Assembly (NCBI GenBank): GCA_965229355.1
Contig: OZ245869.1
Location: 1,302,001 to 1,366,000 of the forward strand
From: GCA-2737725 sp965229355
GTDB taxonomy: Bacteria > Pseudomonadota > Alphaproteobacteria > Rhodospirillales > Rhodospirillaceae
Direction: 5' to 3'
Length of the DNA stretch: 64,000 nucleotides
The translations under genes were made by a program, and so were the position numbers. Below are positions 15,876 to 24,585 of the stretch, piece by piece. Under the pieces are notes generated by a model. It was not told the origin of the DNA and did no database searches. It saw nothing but the letters and a program-made list of their open reading frames with translations. The first letter of the stretch is position 1. Each line of letters begins with the position of its first letter.

Positions 15876-18353
15876 CTAGACGTCGAGGTTACGAACGCTG
15901 AGCGCGTTGTCTTGGATGAAGTCGCGGCGGTGTTCGACGATATCGCCCATGAGCGTCGAGAAGATTTCGTTGGCTTCGTCGGCGTGGCTGACCTTCACCT
16001 GTAAGAGCGTGCGCACGTTGGGGTCCAGTGTCGTTTCCCACAACTGGCCGGGGTTCATTTCGCCCAAGCCTTTGTAGCGTTGCAGCGAGACACCCTTTTT
16101 GCCAGCCGCCATCACGTCGGCCACCAAGCCCACCGGGCCGTTGATTTTGAATTCTTTATCTTTGTACTTCAGCGTTGCGCGCTGCGTGTAGGTCAGTTGC
16201 AGTTCAGACGCCATAGCATCCAAGTGACGCGCTTCGGTGGAATTGAGCGTGCGCGCATCGAGCACATAATTTTCGGTCACACCGCGCAAGGTGCGCGTGA
16301 ACTCGAGGCCACCACCGGTGGCCGCTTTGCCTTCCCAGCCCTTCTCGTACTCTGTTTCGAGATGATCGAGACGCTTGGCGACATAGGTGGCCGCTTGGAC
16401 CGCCATCTCATCTTTCGAGAGCACATCAGGATTAAACGCACCAGCAATGGCGCACTGCTCGACAATTTTCAGCGGCAGTGTGCGGCTTAAGTTTTGCAGG
16501 CTTTGCTTTACTTCGCGCGCACGGATCACCAAGCGCTTCAAATCTTCGCCCGCCACTTGCGCACCGCCATAAGTGGTCAGCACCGCATCCGACAAGCCAC
16601 CGCTCATCAGGTAGTCTTCCATCACCTTGTCGTCTTTCAAGTAGACTTCCGACTGACCGCGCTTGGCTTTGTACAGCGGCGGCTGGGCGATGAAGAGATG
16701 GCCGTTCTCAATCAGCTGCGGCAGTTGACGGTAGAAGAACGTGAGCAGCAACGTGCGGATGTGCGAGCCGTCGACGTCGGCGTCCGTCATGATGATGATT
16801 TTGTGATAACGCAGCTTGGCGATGTTGAATTCTTCCGGGCCAATGCCGGTGCCGAGCGCAGTAATCAGCGTGCCGATTTCAGCCGAGCTGAGCATTTTAT
16901 CAAAGCGCGCGCGCTCAACGTTCAGGATCTTACCGCGTAAGGGAAGAATAGCCTGGAACTTCCGATCCCGACCCTGTTTGGCAGAGCCACCGGCGCTATC
17001 GCCCTCGACGATGAAGATTTCAGATTGGGCTGGGTCGCGACTTTGGCAATCTGCCAACTTGCCGGGCAGTGATGCCAAATCCAGCGCACCCTTACGGCGT
17101 GTGAGTTCGCGGGCCTTGCGGGCGGCTTCACGCGCGAGGGCCGCTTCCACCACCTTGCTGACGATTTTTTTAGCTTCGCCCGGATGCTCTTCAAACCAAT
17201 TCGTCAGTTGCTCACCGACGATATTTTCCACGACAGGGCGAACTTCGGATGAAACCAATTTATCTTTGGTTTGCGATGAGAACTTCGGATCAGGCACTTT
17301 CACCGACAGCACGCAGGTCAGGCCTTCGCGCATATCGTCGCCAGAGAGTTCGATTTTATCTTTTTTGCCAACGCCGCCTTCGGCTGCGTACTTGTTCAGC
17401 GTGCGCGTTAATGCGCCACGGAAACCAGCCAAGTGCGTGCCGCCATCGCGCTGCGGGATGTTGTTGGTAAAGCACAGCGTATTTTCGTGATAGCTGTCGT
17501 TCCATTCCATGGCGAGTTCGACAGAGATGCCGTCCTTCTCGCCGTTCATCACAACAGTTTGGTGCAAGCCTTGCTTGGTGCGATCCAAGTACTTCACAAA
17601 GGCTTCAATGCCGCCTTCGTATTTCAGATCGACGCTTTTGTTTTCGGAATGACGCGCATCTGTCAGGCACAGATAAACGCCTGAGTTCAGGAAGGCCAAC
17701 TCACGCAAGCGGTGTTCCAGCGTGCCGAAATCAAACACTGTTTTTGTGAAAATTTCCGAGCTGGGGAAGAACTTTACTTCCGTACCCGTCAACGGTTTGC
17801 CCGCGCGTTTACCGTCTTTTACAATGGGTGCATCGCCCACAATTTCCAACGGCGCAACCGCTTCGCCGTCTTTGAACGCCATGAAGTGTTCTTTGCCGCC
17901 CCGCCAGATACGCAGTTCCAAACGCGTCGAGAGCGCATTCACGACAGACACGCCGACGCCATGCAAACCGCCCGAAACCTTGTACGAGTTTTGGTCGAAT
18001 TTGCCGCCCGCATGCAGCTGCGTCATGATGACTTCAGCAGCGGACACGCCTTCTTCTTTGTGAATGTCGACCGGCACACCACGGCCGTTATCGCGCACGG
18101 TGCAACCACCGTCGCCATGCAGAATCACTTCAACTTTGTCGCAATGACCCGCCAAAGATTCGTCGATCGCGTTATCGACGACTTCGTAAACCATGTGATG
18201 CAAACCAGAGCCGTCATCGGTATCACCGATGTACATGCCGGGGCGTTTGCGAACCGCATCAAGACCCTTCAAGACTTTGATTGAGTCTGAATCGTATGCC
18301 TTTTCGGGGGCAGCAGAATCCGGGGTTTTTTGGTTGGCGGCAGGTGCAGTCAT
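15876..18353 (-). CDS. gyrB: DNA gyrase subunit B
   Basis: ATPase subunit of DNA gyrase, 825 residues. The N-terminal GHKL ATPase domain has VYEVVDNAIDESLAGH and the lid GGLHGVGVSVVNALS. The transducer domain follows. The TOPRIM domain has EGDSAGGSAKQGRDR and DADVDGSHIRTLLL, and the C-terminal domain has the RYKGLGEMNPGQLWETT motif. It is the last gene of the dnaN-recF-gyrB run on the minus strand, 51 bases after recF, and is followed by a strong terminator. Confidence 0.98.
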   Translation of the reverse strand: MTAPAANQKTPDSAAPEKAYDSDSIKVLKGLDAVRKRPGMYIGDTDDGSGLHHMVYEVVDNAIDESLAGHCDKVEVILHGDGGCTVRDNGRGVPVDIHKEEGVSAAEVIMTQLHAGGKFDQNSYKVSGGLHGVGVSVVNALSTRLELRIWRGGKEHFMAFKDGEAVAPLEIVGDAPIVKDGKRAGKPLTGTEVKFFPSSEIFTKTVFDFGTLEHRLRELAFLNSGVYLCLTDARHSENKSVDLKYEGGIEAFVKYLDRTKQGLHQTVVMNGEKDGISVELAMEWNDSYHENTLCFTNNIPQRDGGTHLAGFRGALTRTLNKYAAEGGVGKKDKIELSGDDMREGLTCVLSVKVPDPKFSSQTKDKLVSSEVRPVVENIVGEQLTNWFEEHPGEAKKIVSKVVEAALAREAARKARELTRRKGALDLASLPGKLADCQSRDPAQSEIFIVEGDSAGGSAKQGRDRKFQAILPLRGKILNVERARFDKMLSSAEIGTLITALGTGIGPEEFNIAKLRYHKIIIMTDADVDGSHIRTLLLTFFYRQLPQLIENGHLFIAQPPLYKAKRGQSEVYLKDDKVMEDYLMSGGLSDAVLTTYGGAQVAGEDLKRLVIRAREVKQSLQNLSRTLPLKIVEQCAIAGAFNPDVLSKDEMAVQAATYVAKRLDHLETEYEKGWEGKAATGGGLEFTRTLRGVTENYVLDARTLNSTEARHLDAMASELQLTYTQRATLKYKDKEFKINGPVGLVADVMAAGKKGVSLQRYKGLGEMNPGQLWETTLDPNVRTLLQVKVSHADEANEIFSTLMGDIVEHRRDFIQDNALSVRNLDV

Positions 18354-18404
18354 GCGGCGTCTCAGAACCTAAAAATCAGCGAATTTATGGGCCTACAATA
18401 GGGC

Positions 18405-19607
18405 TCAAATGGTGCTCTGGCCACTGTTTGAAGACAGCGTATTTTGCTTCACACGCAAGTATTGCGCTTGACTTCCAAGCCCTGCAAAAAGCTCTTCATC
18501 GGTGCCTGTCATCCAGGCCTGAACGCCCATATTTACGATCTCGTCGAACAGCGCATCGCGGCGTTCGGGGTCCAAGTGGGCCGCTATTTCATCCAGCAAT
18601 AACACCGGCGGAAAGCCGCGTTTTTTGGCCTGCAAACGGGCCGACGCCAAAACAATCGAAACCAGCAGCGCTTTCTGCTCACCCGTAGAACACATACTTG
18701 CGGGCAAATTATGGCTGGGGTGGCCGGGGCAACCAAAGGTCACATTCAAGTCTGTCTTATGTGGGCCCGGATCAGGCCTATCGCCATAGCGCGAGGCTGC
18801 TAAAACGCTGCGAAGTTTTTCCTCGACATCCACAGCGGGCATTTCAGCCAGCCAGCGATCTGTATCCCCCACCAGCGCCATCATCGCGCCTGGGAATGGA
18901 CCTCTGGTTTGGGCCAGCGCGGTATTGAGGCGGCGCACCAGATCAGCCCGTGCGGCAGAGATTGCCACGCCATAACGCGCCAGCGTGTCTTCCAGGGCCG
19001 CGAACCAGGCTTTGTCGTCGATGCCATCACGCAACAGCCGCATACGCTGGCGGTGAGCATGTTCGTAAGCCGCAATGCGACCCGTCTGGTCCGGGTCAAA
19101 GGCTGTGACCAGGCGATCTAAGAATTTGCGGCGCGATGCGGGGGCATCTAAAAAAATGCGGTCCATAGCGGGCGTCAGCCAAACCACACCCAGATGCCGC
19201 GACAACGCCACTTGGCCCTTCACGGCCATGCCATTCACATGAACAGCGCGTTTATCTTTGCCGTCACTCGAGAGCCCCGTGCCCAAACGCACTTCGCCGT
19301 CGGGGTTTGTGACCAGCGCTGAAACCGCCCAGGGGTGAATGAGATTTTTTTCAGGTTCCGTCCGGGCAACCGAGATCAGCTTCGCGCCCCGCAAGCCCCG
19401 GCCCGGCGCCAGAAACGAGACCGCTTCCAAGAGGTTGGTTTTGCCAGCGCCATTAGCCCCTGTCAGGACAATGGGGCCTAAGCCCACATCCAAGCGCAGA
19501 TACGGGTACGAGCGAAACGAGGTGAGATCGAGACGCGCGACACCAGCCGCCCCCAAGGATGACGGTGCTGGTGTGTGTGTTGTTGTCTGATCAGAGTGTG
19601 CGTTCAC
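18405..19607 (-). CDS. recF: DNA replication/repair protein RecF
   Basis: SMC-like ATPase that loads RecA at single-strand gaps. The N-terminus (after a variable 25-residue extension) has the family start LTSFRSYPYLRLDV. Walker A is GANGAGKTNLLEA (about residues 53-65), the signature is STGEQKALLVSIVLASA, and Walker B is LLLDEIAAHLDPERR. It is 400 residues. It lies between dnaN (23-base gap) and gyrB, the standard order. Confidence 0.96.
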   Translation of the reverse strand: MNAHSDQTTTHTPAPSSLGAAGVARLDLTSFRSYPYLRLDVGLGPIVLTGANGAGKTNLLEAVSFLAPGRGLRGAKLISVARTEPEKNLIHPWAVSALVTNPDGEVRLGTGLSSDGKDKRAVHVNGMAVKGQVALSRHLGVVWLTPAMDRIFLDAPASRRKFLDRLVTAFDPDQTGRIAAYEHAHRQRMRLLRDGIDDKAWFAALEDTLARYGVAISAARADLVRRLNTALAQTRGPFPGAMMALVGDTDRWLAEMPAVDVEEKLRSVLAASRYGDRPDPGPHKTDLNVTFGCPGHPSHNLPASMCSTGEQKALLVSIVLASARLQAKKRGFPPVLLLDEIAAHLDPERRDALFDEIVNMGVQAWMTGTDEELFAGLGSQAQYLRVKQNTLSSNSGQSTI

Positions 19608-19630
19608 GCGGCCTGATTAGACGCGCCCAA

Positions 19631-20749
19631 TCAAACGCGCATGGGCATCAGAACGTAAACCGCCGAGCCGTCGGCCACATCGCGAATGACCGTGGGAGAT
19701 GCTGCGTCCGACATCGAGAAGCGGGCCGCATCACCTTCTATCTGTTGCAGGATGTCGAGGAGATAACGCGAGTTAAACCCGATTTCCAAATGACCGGCGC
19801 CATACGAGGCTTCCACTTCTTCGGTGGCACTTCCTGCCTCTGGCGATGACGCCGACAGCGTAATCATGCCCTTTTCGCAGGCCATTTTGATCGAGCGCGA
19901 TTTTTCCGAGCTGATAGCAGAGACGCGGTCAACAGCGGCAGCCATGTCCTTGCGGTTGGCTTCCAGCGTTTTGTCGTTGCCCGACGGAATGACGCGTTCG
20001 TAGTCGGGGAACGTGCCATCAATCAGCTTCGAGGTCAGGATGACGTTGCCGAAGCCAAAGCGGATTTTCGCATCCGACAATGAAATGGCGATATCGGCAT
20101 CGGTTTCATCAATGAGCTTGCGCAGTTCACCAACGGTTTTGCGCGGGATAATCACGCCCGGCATGCCATCGGCACCTTCTGGTAGCGGCACTTCTACGCG
20201 CGCCAAACGATGACCGTCTGTTGCGACCGCGCGCAATACGTTCACGCCATCGTTCTTGGCGGCGTGCAGATAAATACCGTTGAGGTAATACCGCGTCTCT
20301 TCGGTTGAGATCGCAAACTTGGTGCGATCAATCAGACCGCGCAGATCAGCAGCGGCCAAATGGAAGTTGTGGCTTAAGTCGCCGCCCGACATGGCCGGGA
20401 AGTCTTCGACCGGCAAGCAGGCCAGTGTGAATTTCGAGCGGCCCGCAGTAAGCGTGATTTGGGTGTTGTCAGCCGAGGTGGTCAATTCAACTTGCGACCC
20501 ATCCGGCAATTTGCGGACGATTTCATAGAGCGTCAGCACGGGCGTGGTAGTGCCGCCCGCCTTACCCACATCGGCCGCTGTGGTTTCAGCGATCTCGATA
20601 TCCATGTCGGTCGCATGCAGCGACAAGTTGCCGCTTTTCACATCGATGCGGACGTTCGACAGAATGGGAATGGTGTTGCGGCGCTCGACGACGCTTTGAA
20701 CGTGACCCAGGGATTTGAGGAGAGCGGCGCGCTCGATGACGAATTTCAT
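19631..20749 (-). CDS. dnaN: DNA polymerase III beta sliding clamp
   Basis: Ring-forming processivity clamp, 372 residues, the usual length for three repeated clamp domains. Recognisable parts are the N-terminal MKFVIERAALLKSLGHVQSVVERR, NGIYLHA, ATDGHRLARVEVPLP and the C-terminal YVLMPMRV. It is separated from dnaA by about 207 bases containing a Rho-independent terminator, so it probably has its own promoter in that gap; I could not assign the hexamers. Confidence 0.98.
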   Translation of the reverse strand: MKFVIERAALLKSLGHVQSVVERRNTIPILSNVRIDVKSGNLSLHATDMDIEIAETTAADVGKAGGTTTPVLTLYEIVRKLPDGSQVELTTSADNTQITLTAGRSKFTLACLPVEDFPAMSGGDLSHNFHLAAADLRGLIDRTKFAISTEETRYYLNGIYLHAAKNDGVNVLRAVATDGHRLARVEVPLPEGADGMPGVIIPRKTVGELRKLIDETDADIAISLSDAKIRFGFGNVILTSKLIDGTFPDYERVIPSGNDKTLEANRKDMAAAVDRVSAISSEKSRSIKMACEKGMITLSASSPEAGSATEEVEASYGAGHLEIGFNSRYLLDILQQIEGDAARFSMSDAASPTVIRDVADGSAVYVLMPMRV

Positions 20750-20885
20750 GAGAGTAAGGAGATCTTTTTAAAGTTGGTCCTGCGGCAGCCAAAAGACGGC
20801 GCCACCCCCACGTGTCCGCAAGGACCGCCGACTATATCAACCGGGCTCTGGGGGGCAAGTTTTATAGGAGATTCAGTGGGAAAAC

Positions 20886-20917
20886 AAAAAAGACCGGGGA
20901 AAACCCCCAGTCTTTTT
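20886..20917 (-). terminator. Rho-independent terminator between dnaA and dnaN
   Basis: An inverted repeat with outer arms AAAAAGAC/GTCTTTTT and inner GGGG/CCCC closes on an A-rich loop. In the minus-strand direction it is followed by TTTTTTGTTTT. It lies just downstream of the dnaA stop and upstream of dnaN. Confidence 0.85.
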
Positions 20918-20956
20918 ATGAAAGCCTTTATGAAATCTGGCGCTTGTTCGGAAACC

Positions 20957-22387
20957 TTAGTTTTCCAGCATCCGGGTCAGCAATTCCACGTCCTCGGCAA
21001 AGGCGGTGTCGTCGCGGCACAGTTCTTCCACCTTGCGCACGGCGTGCATGACAGTGGTGTGATCGCGGCCGCCGAAGGCGCGGCCGATTTCTGGCAAGCT
21101 GCGCGAGGTGAGCTGCTTGGCCAAGTACATGGCGACTTGGCGCGGACGGGCCACAACACGGGCGCGGCGGGCCGAGCTCATATCAGACAGACGAATTTTG
21201 AAGTGCTCGGCCACACGGCGTTGAATCTCTTCCATCGTCAGCTTGCGGTCGTGGGCGCGCAGCAAGTCCTGAAGCAGGTCTTGCGCGGTCTCTAAGCTGA
21301 CTTCACCACCGACCAACTGAGCATGGGCACACAGGCGTGTGAGTGCGCCTTCCAGCTCACGGACGTTCGAGGTGATTTTGTGAGCCAGAAATTCCTTCAC
21401 CTTTGGCGGAACAGGTGTGCCCAAACTATCGGCCTTGGCATCCAGGATGCCGAGGCGCAGTTCGAACGTGGTGGGATGCAAGTCTGCAACCAGGCCTGAA
21501 GCCAAACGTGAGCGCAGGCGATCACCGATTTCCTCAATATTCGACGGCGATTTATCAGCCGAGAGCACGATTTGGCGGCCTTGGTCGACCAGGGCATTGA
21601 ACGTATGGAAGAACTCTTCCTGCGTTGCGTCCTTGCCCGCGATGAATTGCACATCGTCGATCATCAGCACGTCAACGGCGCGGAACTGTTCCTTGAACGA
21701 AACCGTATCTTGGTTACGCAGCGCGCGGACGAACGAGTACATGAACTTTTCCGCCGACATGTAGATCACGCGGCGTTGCGGGTTCCGCTGACGGATTTCC
21801 CAGGCGATCGCATGCATCAGGTGGGTTTTACCCAGGCCAACGCCGCCATACAGGAACAATGGGTTGAAACTGACTTCATCAGCTTCGGCCACGCGCTTGG
21901 CAGCGGCGTAGGCAAATTCGTTCGGCTTACCGACCACGAAGTTGGCAAAGGTATAGCGCGGGTCCAGCGAGGCCGAGAGCTCTGAGCCAAACGGCACAGC
22001 CGTACGTTGAGGCGTGGGCGGAACGGGCATATTTAAGGCCGAGGGGCGCTGCTGTGGAGCCGCTTGGCCGCTACCGAATTGCTGCGAGACCTGGGCTGTG
22101 GCTGGCGCCTGGGCGGGCATGCCGGTGGCCACTTTAATGCTGATGCGCTTCACGGCCGGGTTTTCCGACGCCCAGAGCGCGCGAATCCGGTCGGCATAGT
22201 GGGTCTTCACCCAATCGCACATAAAGCGCGTGGGCACAGCCAGTTCCACTTCACCGTTTTTAATGCCGTCCAGCGTGATCGGCTTCACCCAGCTTTTGAA
22301 AGCTGAATCGCCGAACTCTTTTTTCAGGCGGGTTTTGATGCGGTCCCACTCGGAATGGTCGACCGCCCCGTATTCCCCTCGCGTCAC
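20957..22387 (-). CDS. dnaA: Chromosomal replication initiator DnaA
   Basis: AAA+ initiator that binds DnaA boxes and opens oriC. Domain I is at about 8-80 (HSEWDRIKTRLKKEFGDSAFKSW), followed by a Gln/Pro-rich linker domain II (about 90-140). The AAA+ domain III has Walker A GGVGLGKTHL (181-190) and Walker B DVLMIDDVQFI. Domain IV carries the box-binding signature GGRDHTTVMHAVRKVEELC. The start is GTG at 22387, the only in-frame choice that keeps domain I whole. It is 476 residues, and transcription likely starts in the 900-base gap before rpsT. Confidence 0.97.
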   Translation of the reverse strand: MTRGEYGAVDHSEWDRIKTRLKKEFGDSAFKSWVKPITLDGIKNGEVELAVPTRFMCDWVKTHYADRIRALWASENPAVKRISIKVATGMPAQAPATAQVSQQFGSGQAAPQQRPSALNMPVPPTPQRTAVPFGSELSASLDPRYTFANFVVGKPNEFAYAAAKRVAEADEVSFNPLFLYGGVGLGKTHLMHAIAWEIRQRNPQRRVIYMSAEKFMYSFVRALRNQDTVSFKEQFRAVDVLMIDDVQFIAGKDATQEEFFHTFNALVDQGRQIVLSADKSPSNIEEIGDRLRSRLASGLVADLHPTTFELRLGILDAKADSLGTPVPPKVKEFLAHKITSNVRELEGALTRLCAHAQLVGGEVSLETAQDLLQDLLRAHDRKLTMEEIQRRVAEHFKIRLSDMSSARRARVVARPRQVAMYLAKQLTSRSLPEIGRAFGGRDHTTVMHAVRKVEELCRDDTAFAEDVELLTRMLEN

Positions 22388-23210
22388 CCGAACTACCCCT
22401 TATCTCTTACCCGTTACCAACGCCTGGTCTTGCTCATCACATTCACCGCTTCATAACTCTCTCACCGACCGCGATCTGTTTGGGACAGCCGCCCCACTTT
22501 TCCGGCTGCGTCGCGTTCACCTTTGAAGAGGCCCGCCGTTGAGACGGTGGTCTTAAAAGATGGTGATGTCGATGTGGTGAAATGTTTTGGTGGTGTTGGT
22601 CCAGTCGTCAAATTCGTATCGTCGAACTCGCGTCAGCGAACTCAGGGCGCCACACTGGCGATGAGTCATCGTTGTCGTCAAGTCGCTTCGTTGAAAAAGC
22701 CAAAAACAAATTTTTGACCTCAACGACGCGGCGCAATTTAGCCACGGATGTTTTGCGCTCAAGCTTAAAGATCGCTTGACACTTTGGGTGATGAAGGCCG
22801 CACACGACTGCATGTTTGTTGTGCACGCGATACGTCATCTTGTTGATTTGCAAGGGCATGGCCCCTAGCGCTGCGCCAGAATCGGAGAATCGCGTTCGCG
22901 TATTTCAAGCCCATTTTATCGAGCGAATCGCATGATCGATTTTTTCATGCAAAAAGATTATGCAACGCTGTCTGTTGTTCGCGCGTTGGCGCATGCCACA
23001 AAAGCTACGCGCATTGCGCGTGATGGCCATTGACGCTGGCTATAATGGCCGAGGTTCGGCGATTTCACTGAACAGCTTTGCGAATCGGTTCGACGATTCG
23101 CGGCGGATGCACACACGATGTTGCATCTGCTTTAATTTCAAAAAAGCGCGTGAGTTGAAAAAAATCATCGCGATAAAAAATTACGCAACGAAGCAGAATT
23201 TTAAAAAAGC
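22388..23210. promoter_or_regulatory. dnaA upstream region with GANTC cluster and palindrome
   Basis: Long non-coding stretch between dnaA and rpsT. Five GANTC sites (the CcrM methylation target of Alphaproteobacteria) fall within 22879-23099: 22879-22883, 22887-22891, 22925-22929, 23082-23086 and 23095-23099. A sixth is at 22663. The last two form the arms of an 8-bp inverted repeat, GCGAATCG/CGATTCGC (23080-23101), and GCGAATCG also occurs alone at 22923-22930. The segment 23125-23210 is AT-rich. No consensus DnaA box was found, so I do not call an origin. Short open frames here look spurious. Confidence 0.5.
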
Positions 23211-23242
23211 AAAAGGCGGTGAAAGAATTCACCGCCTTTTTT
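23211..23242 (-). terminator. Rho-independent terminator of rpsT
   Basis: A perfect 13-bp stem pairs AAAAGGCGGTGAA (23211-23223) with TTCACCGCCTTTT (23228-23240) around an AGAA loop. In the minus direction, the direction of rpsT, it is followed by T-rich sequence. Confidence 0.92.
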
Positions 23243-23290
23243 ATTCATGAAGCGTTAAGACGTGGGCCAGGACGAACCCGGCCAAACGAA

Positions 23291-23557
23291 TTAAGCGCCG
23301 ATCTTTTTAACGCGGGCCGACAGGCGCGACAATTTGCGCGACGCTGTACCTTTTTTCACGACGCCCTTAGCAGCGCCCTTGGCAATGGCAGGTTGGGCCT
23401 TTTTGAGGGCCGCAGCGGCAGCAGCTTTGTCGCCAGAAGCGATAGCCGTTTCCACCGACTTCACAGCGGTACGGATGCTGCTCAGGCGGGACTTGTTGAT
23501 CACCGCGCGGCGCGCGTTGCGGCGAATACGTTTCTTGGCGGACTTATGTTGAGCCAT
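23291..23557 (-). CDS. rpsT: 30S ribosomal protein S20
   Basis: Small basic 16S-rRNA-binding protein of 88 residues, begins MAQHKSAKKRIRRNARRAVINKS, the typical S20 start. Ala/Lys-rich helices follow and it ends LSRLSARVKKIGA. It is a single-gene unit with a good promoter (23640-23668) and a strong terminator. Its position upstream of dnaA is a conserved alphaproteobacterial arrangement. Confidence 0.97.
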   Translation of the reverse strand: MAQHKSAKKRIRRNARRAVINKSRLSSIRTAVKSVETAIASGDKAAAAAALKKAQPAIAKGAAKGVVKKGTASRKLSRLSARVKKIGA

Positions 23558-23639
23558 GGATCAGGTCTTCTTAAGGCTTTGAATGGAGTGAAACCGAGGA
23601 CGCCTACAACCAGCGTAGGGCCCCGAAAATCGAGCGCGG

Positions 23640-23668
23640 GTTATAGGCGGCTGTGGACAACCCGTCAA
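23640..23668 (-). promoter_or_regulatory. rpsT promoter with DnaA-box-like spacer
   Basis: Minus-strand hexamers TTGACG (23663-23668) and TATAAC (23640-23645) are separated by exactly 17 bases. This would start transcription about 75 bases before the rpsT ATG. The spacer contains TTGTCCACA (23652-23660), one base off the E. coli DnaA-box consensus. Confidence 0.65.
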
Positions 23669-23721
23669 CAGGCGGCCCAAACCCATCCAAATTGAGGGGT
23701 GAGGCCGCCCAAAGCCAGGTT

Positions 23722-24498
23722 TTAGCGGTGTTTAAACGCTGGTTGGCGTTTTTCCACGAAAGCGGCCATGCCTTCTTTCTGGTCTTCCAGGGCAAAGGTG
23801 GCGTGGAACATGCGGCGCTCGAATCGCACACCTTCGGCCAGGGTGGTTTCAAAGGCGCGGTTCACGCTCTCTTTGGCGATCATCACAGCCGGCAATGAGA
23901 GGGCTGCGATTCGCTCAGCCGCTTTCAAAGCTTCTTCCATCAGCTTGTCGGCGGCAACCACACGGCTGACCAGCCCACACTTCTCGGCTTCGGCGGCATC
24001 CATTTGGCGTGCGGTCAGGCACATATCCATGGCTTTGGCTTTGCCGACTGCACGGGTTAAGCGCTGCGTGCCGCCCGCGCCCGGAATGATCCCTAACGTA
24101 ATTTCAGGTTGCCCGAACCGGGCGGTTTCAGCCGCGATAATGAAGTCGCACATCATGGCCAGTTCACAGCCGCCGCCCAGTGCGTAACCGGCAACAGCGG
24201 CAATGATAGGTTTGCGGAAGGTGGTGATGCGTTCCCAGCCTTTGGTGATGAAATCACCGACATAGACATCCACGAAAGACTGCGAGGACATTTCTTTAAT
24301 GTCAGCACCCGCCGCAAACGCCTTTTCGCTGCCGGTCAGAACAACCGCACGCACATTCGGGTCAGCTTCAAAAATATCAAGTGCAGCCCCCAGATCGCGC
24401 ACCAAGCCAGCCGACAAAGCGTTCAACGCCTTGGGGCGGTTTAAGGTGACAATGCCGACGGGGCCTTTTGTCTCGACCAGAATGTTTTCGTACGCCAT
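23722..24498 (-). CDS. Enoyl-CoA hydratase (crotonase family)
   Basis: Hydrates 2-enoyl-CoA in fatty-acid or amino-acid breakdown. It has 258 residues with the crotonase oxyanion-hole motif AFAAGADIKEM (60-70). Both catalytic glutamates are present, E112 (GGGCELAMMCD) and E132 (GQPEITLGIIPGAGGTQRL), so true hydratase activity is expected. It sits between rpsT and mutM on the minus strand; a crotonase at this position is common in Alphaproteobacteria. The chain-length preference is unknown. Confidence 0.93.
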   Translation of the reverse strand: MAYENILVETKGPVGIVTLNRPKALNALSAGLVRDLGAALDIFEADPNVRAVVLTGSEKAFAAGADIKEMSSQSFVDVYVGDFITKGWERITTFRKPIIAAVAGYALGGGCELAMMCDFIIAAETARFGQPEITLGIIPGAGGTQRLTRAVGKAKAMDMCLTARQMDAAEAEKCGLVSRVVAADKLMEEALKAAERIAALSLPAVMIAKESVNRAFETTLAEGVRFERRMFHATFALEDQKEGMAAFVEKRQPAFKHR

Positions 24499-24585
24499 CC
24501 CATTACTCCTTCTCTCTCAATGAGGCCTTCTTATGAGGCTTTAATTGCGCGTGAAATTATCGCTGAATGCCGGGCAATGCCCGCT

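Noticed and set aside
22388..23290. Replication origin in the dnaA-rpsT gap
   Set aside because: AT-rich segments and GANTC clusters are suggestive, but I find no match to the TTWTNCACA box in this gap. Alphaproteobacterial origins often lie away from dnaA. GC skew over the whole chromosome would decide.
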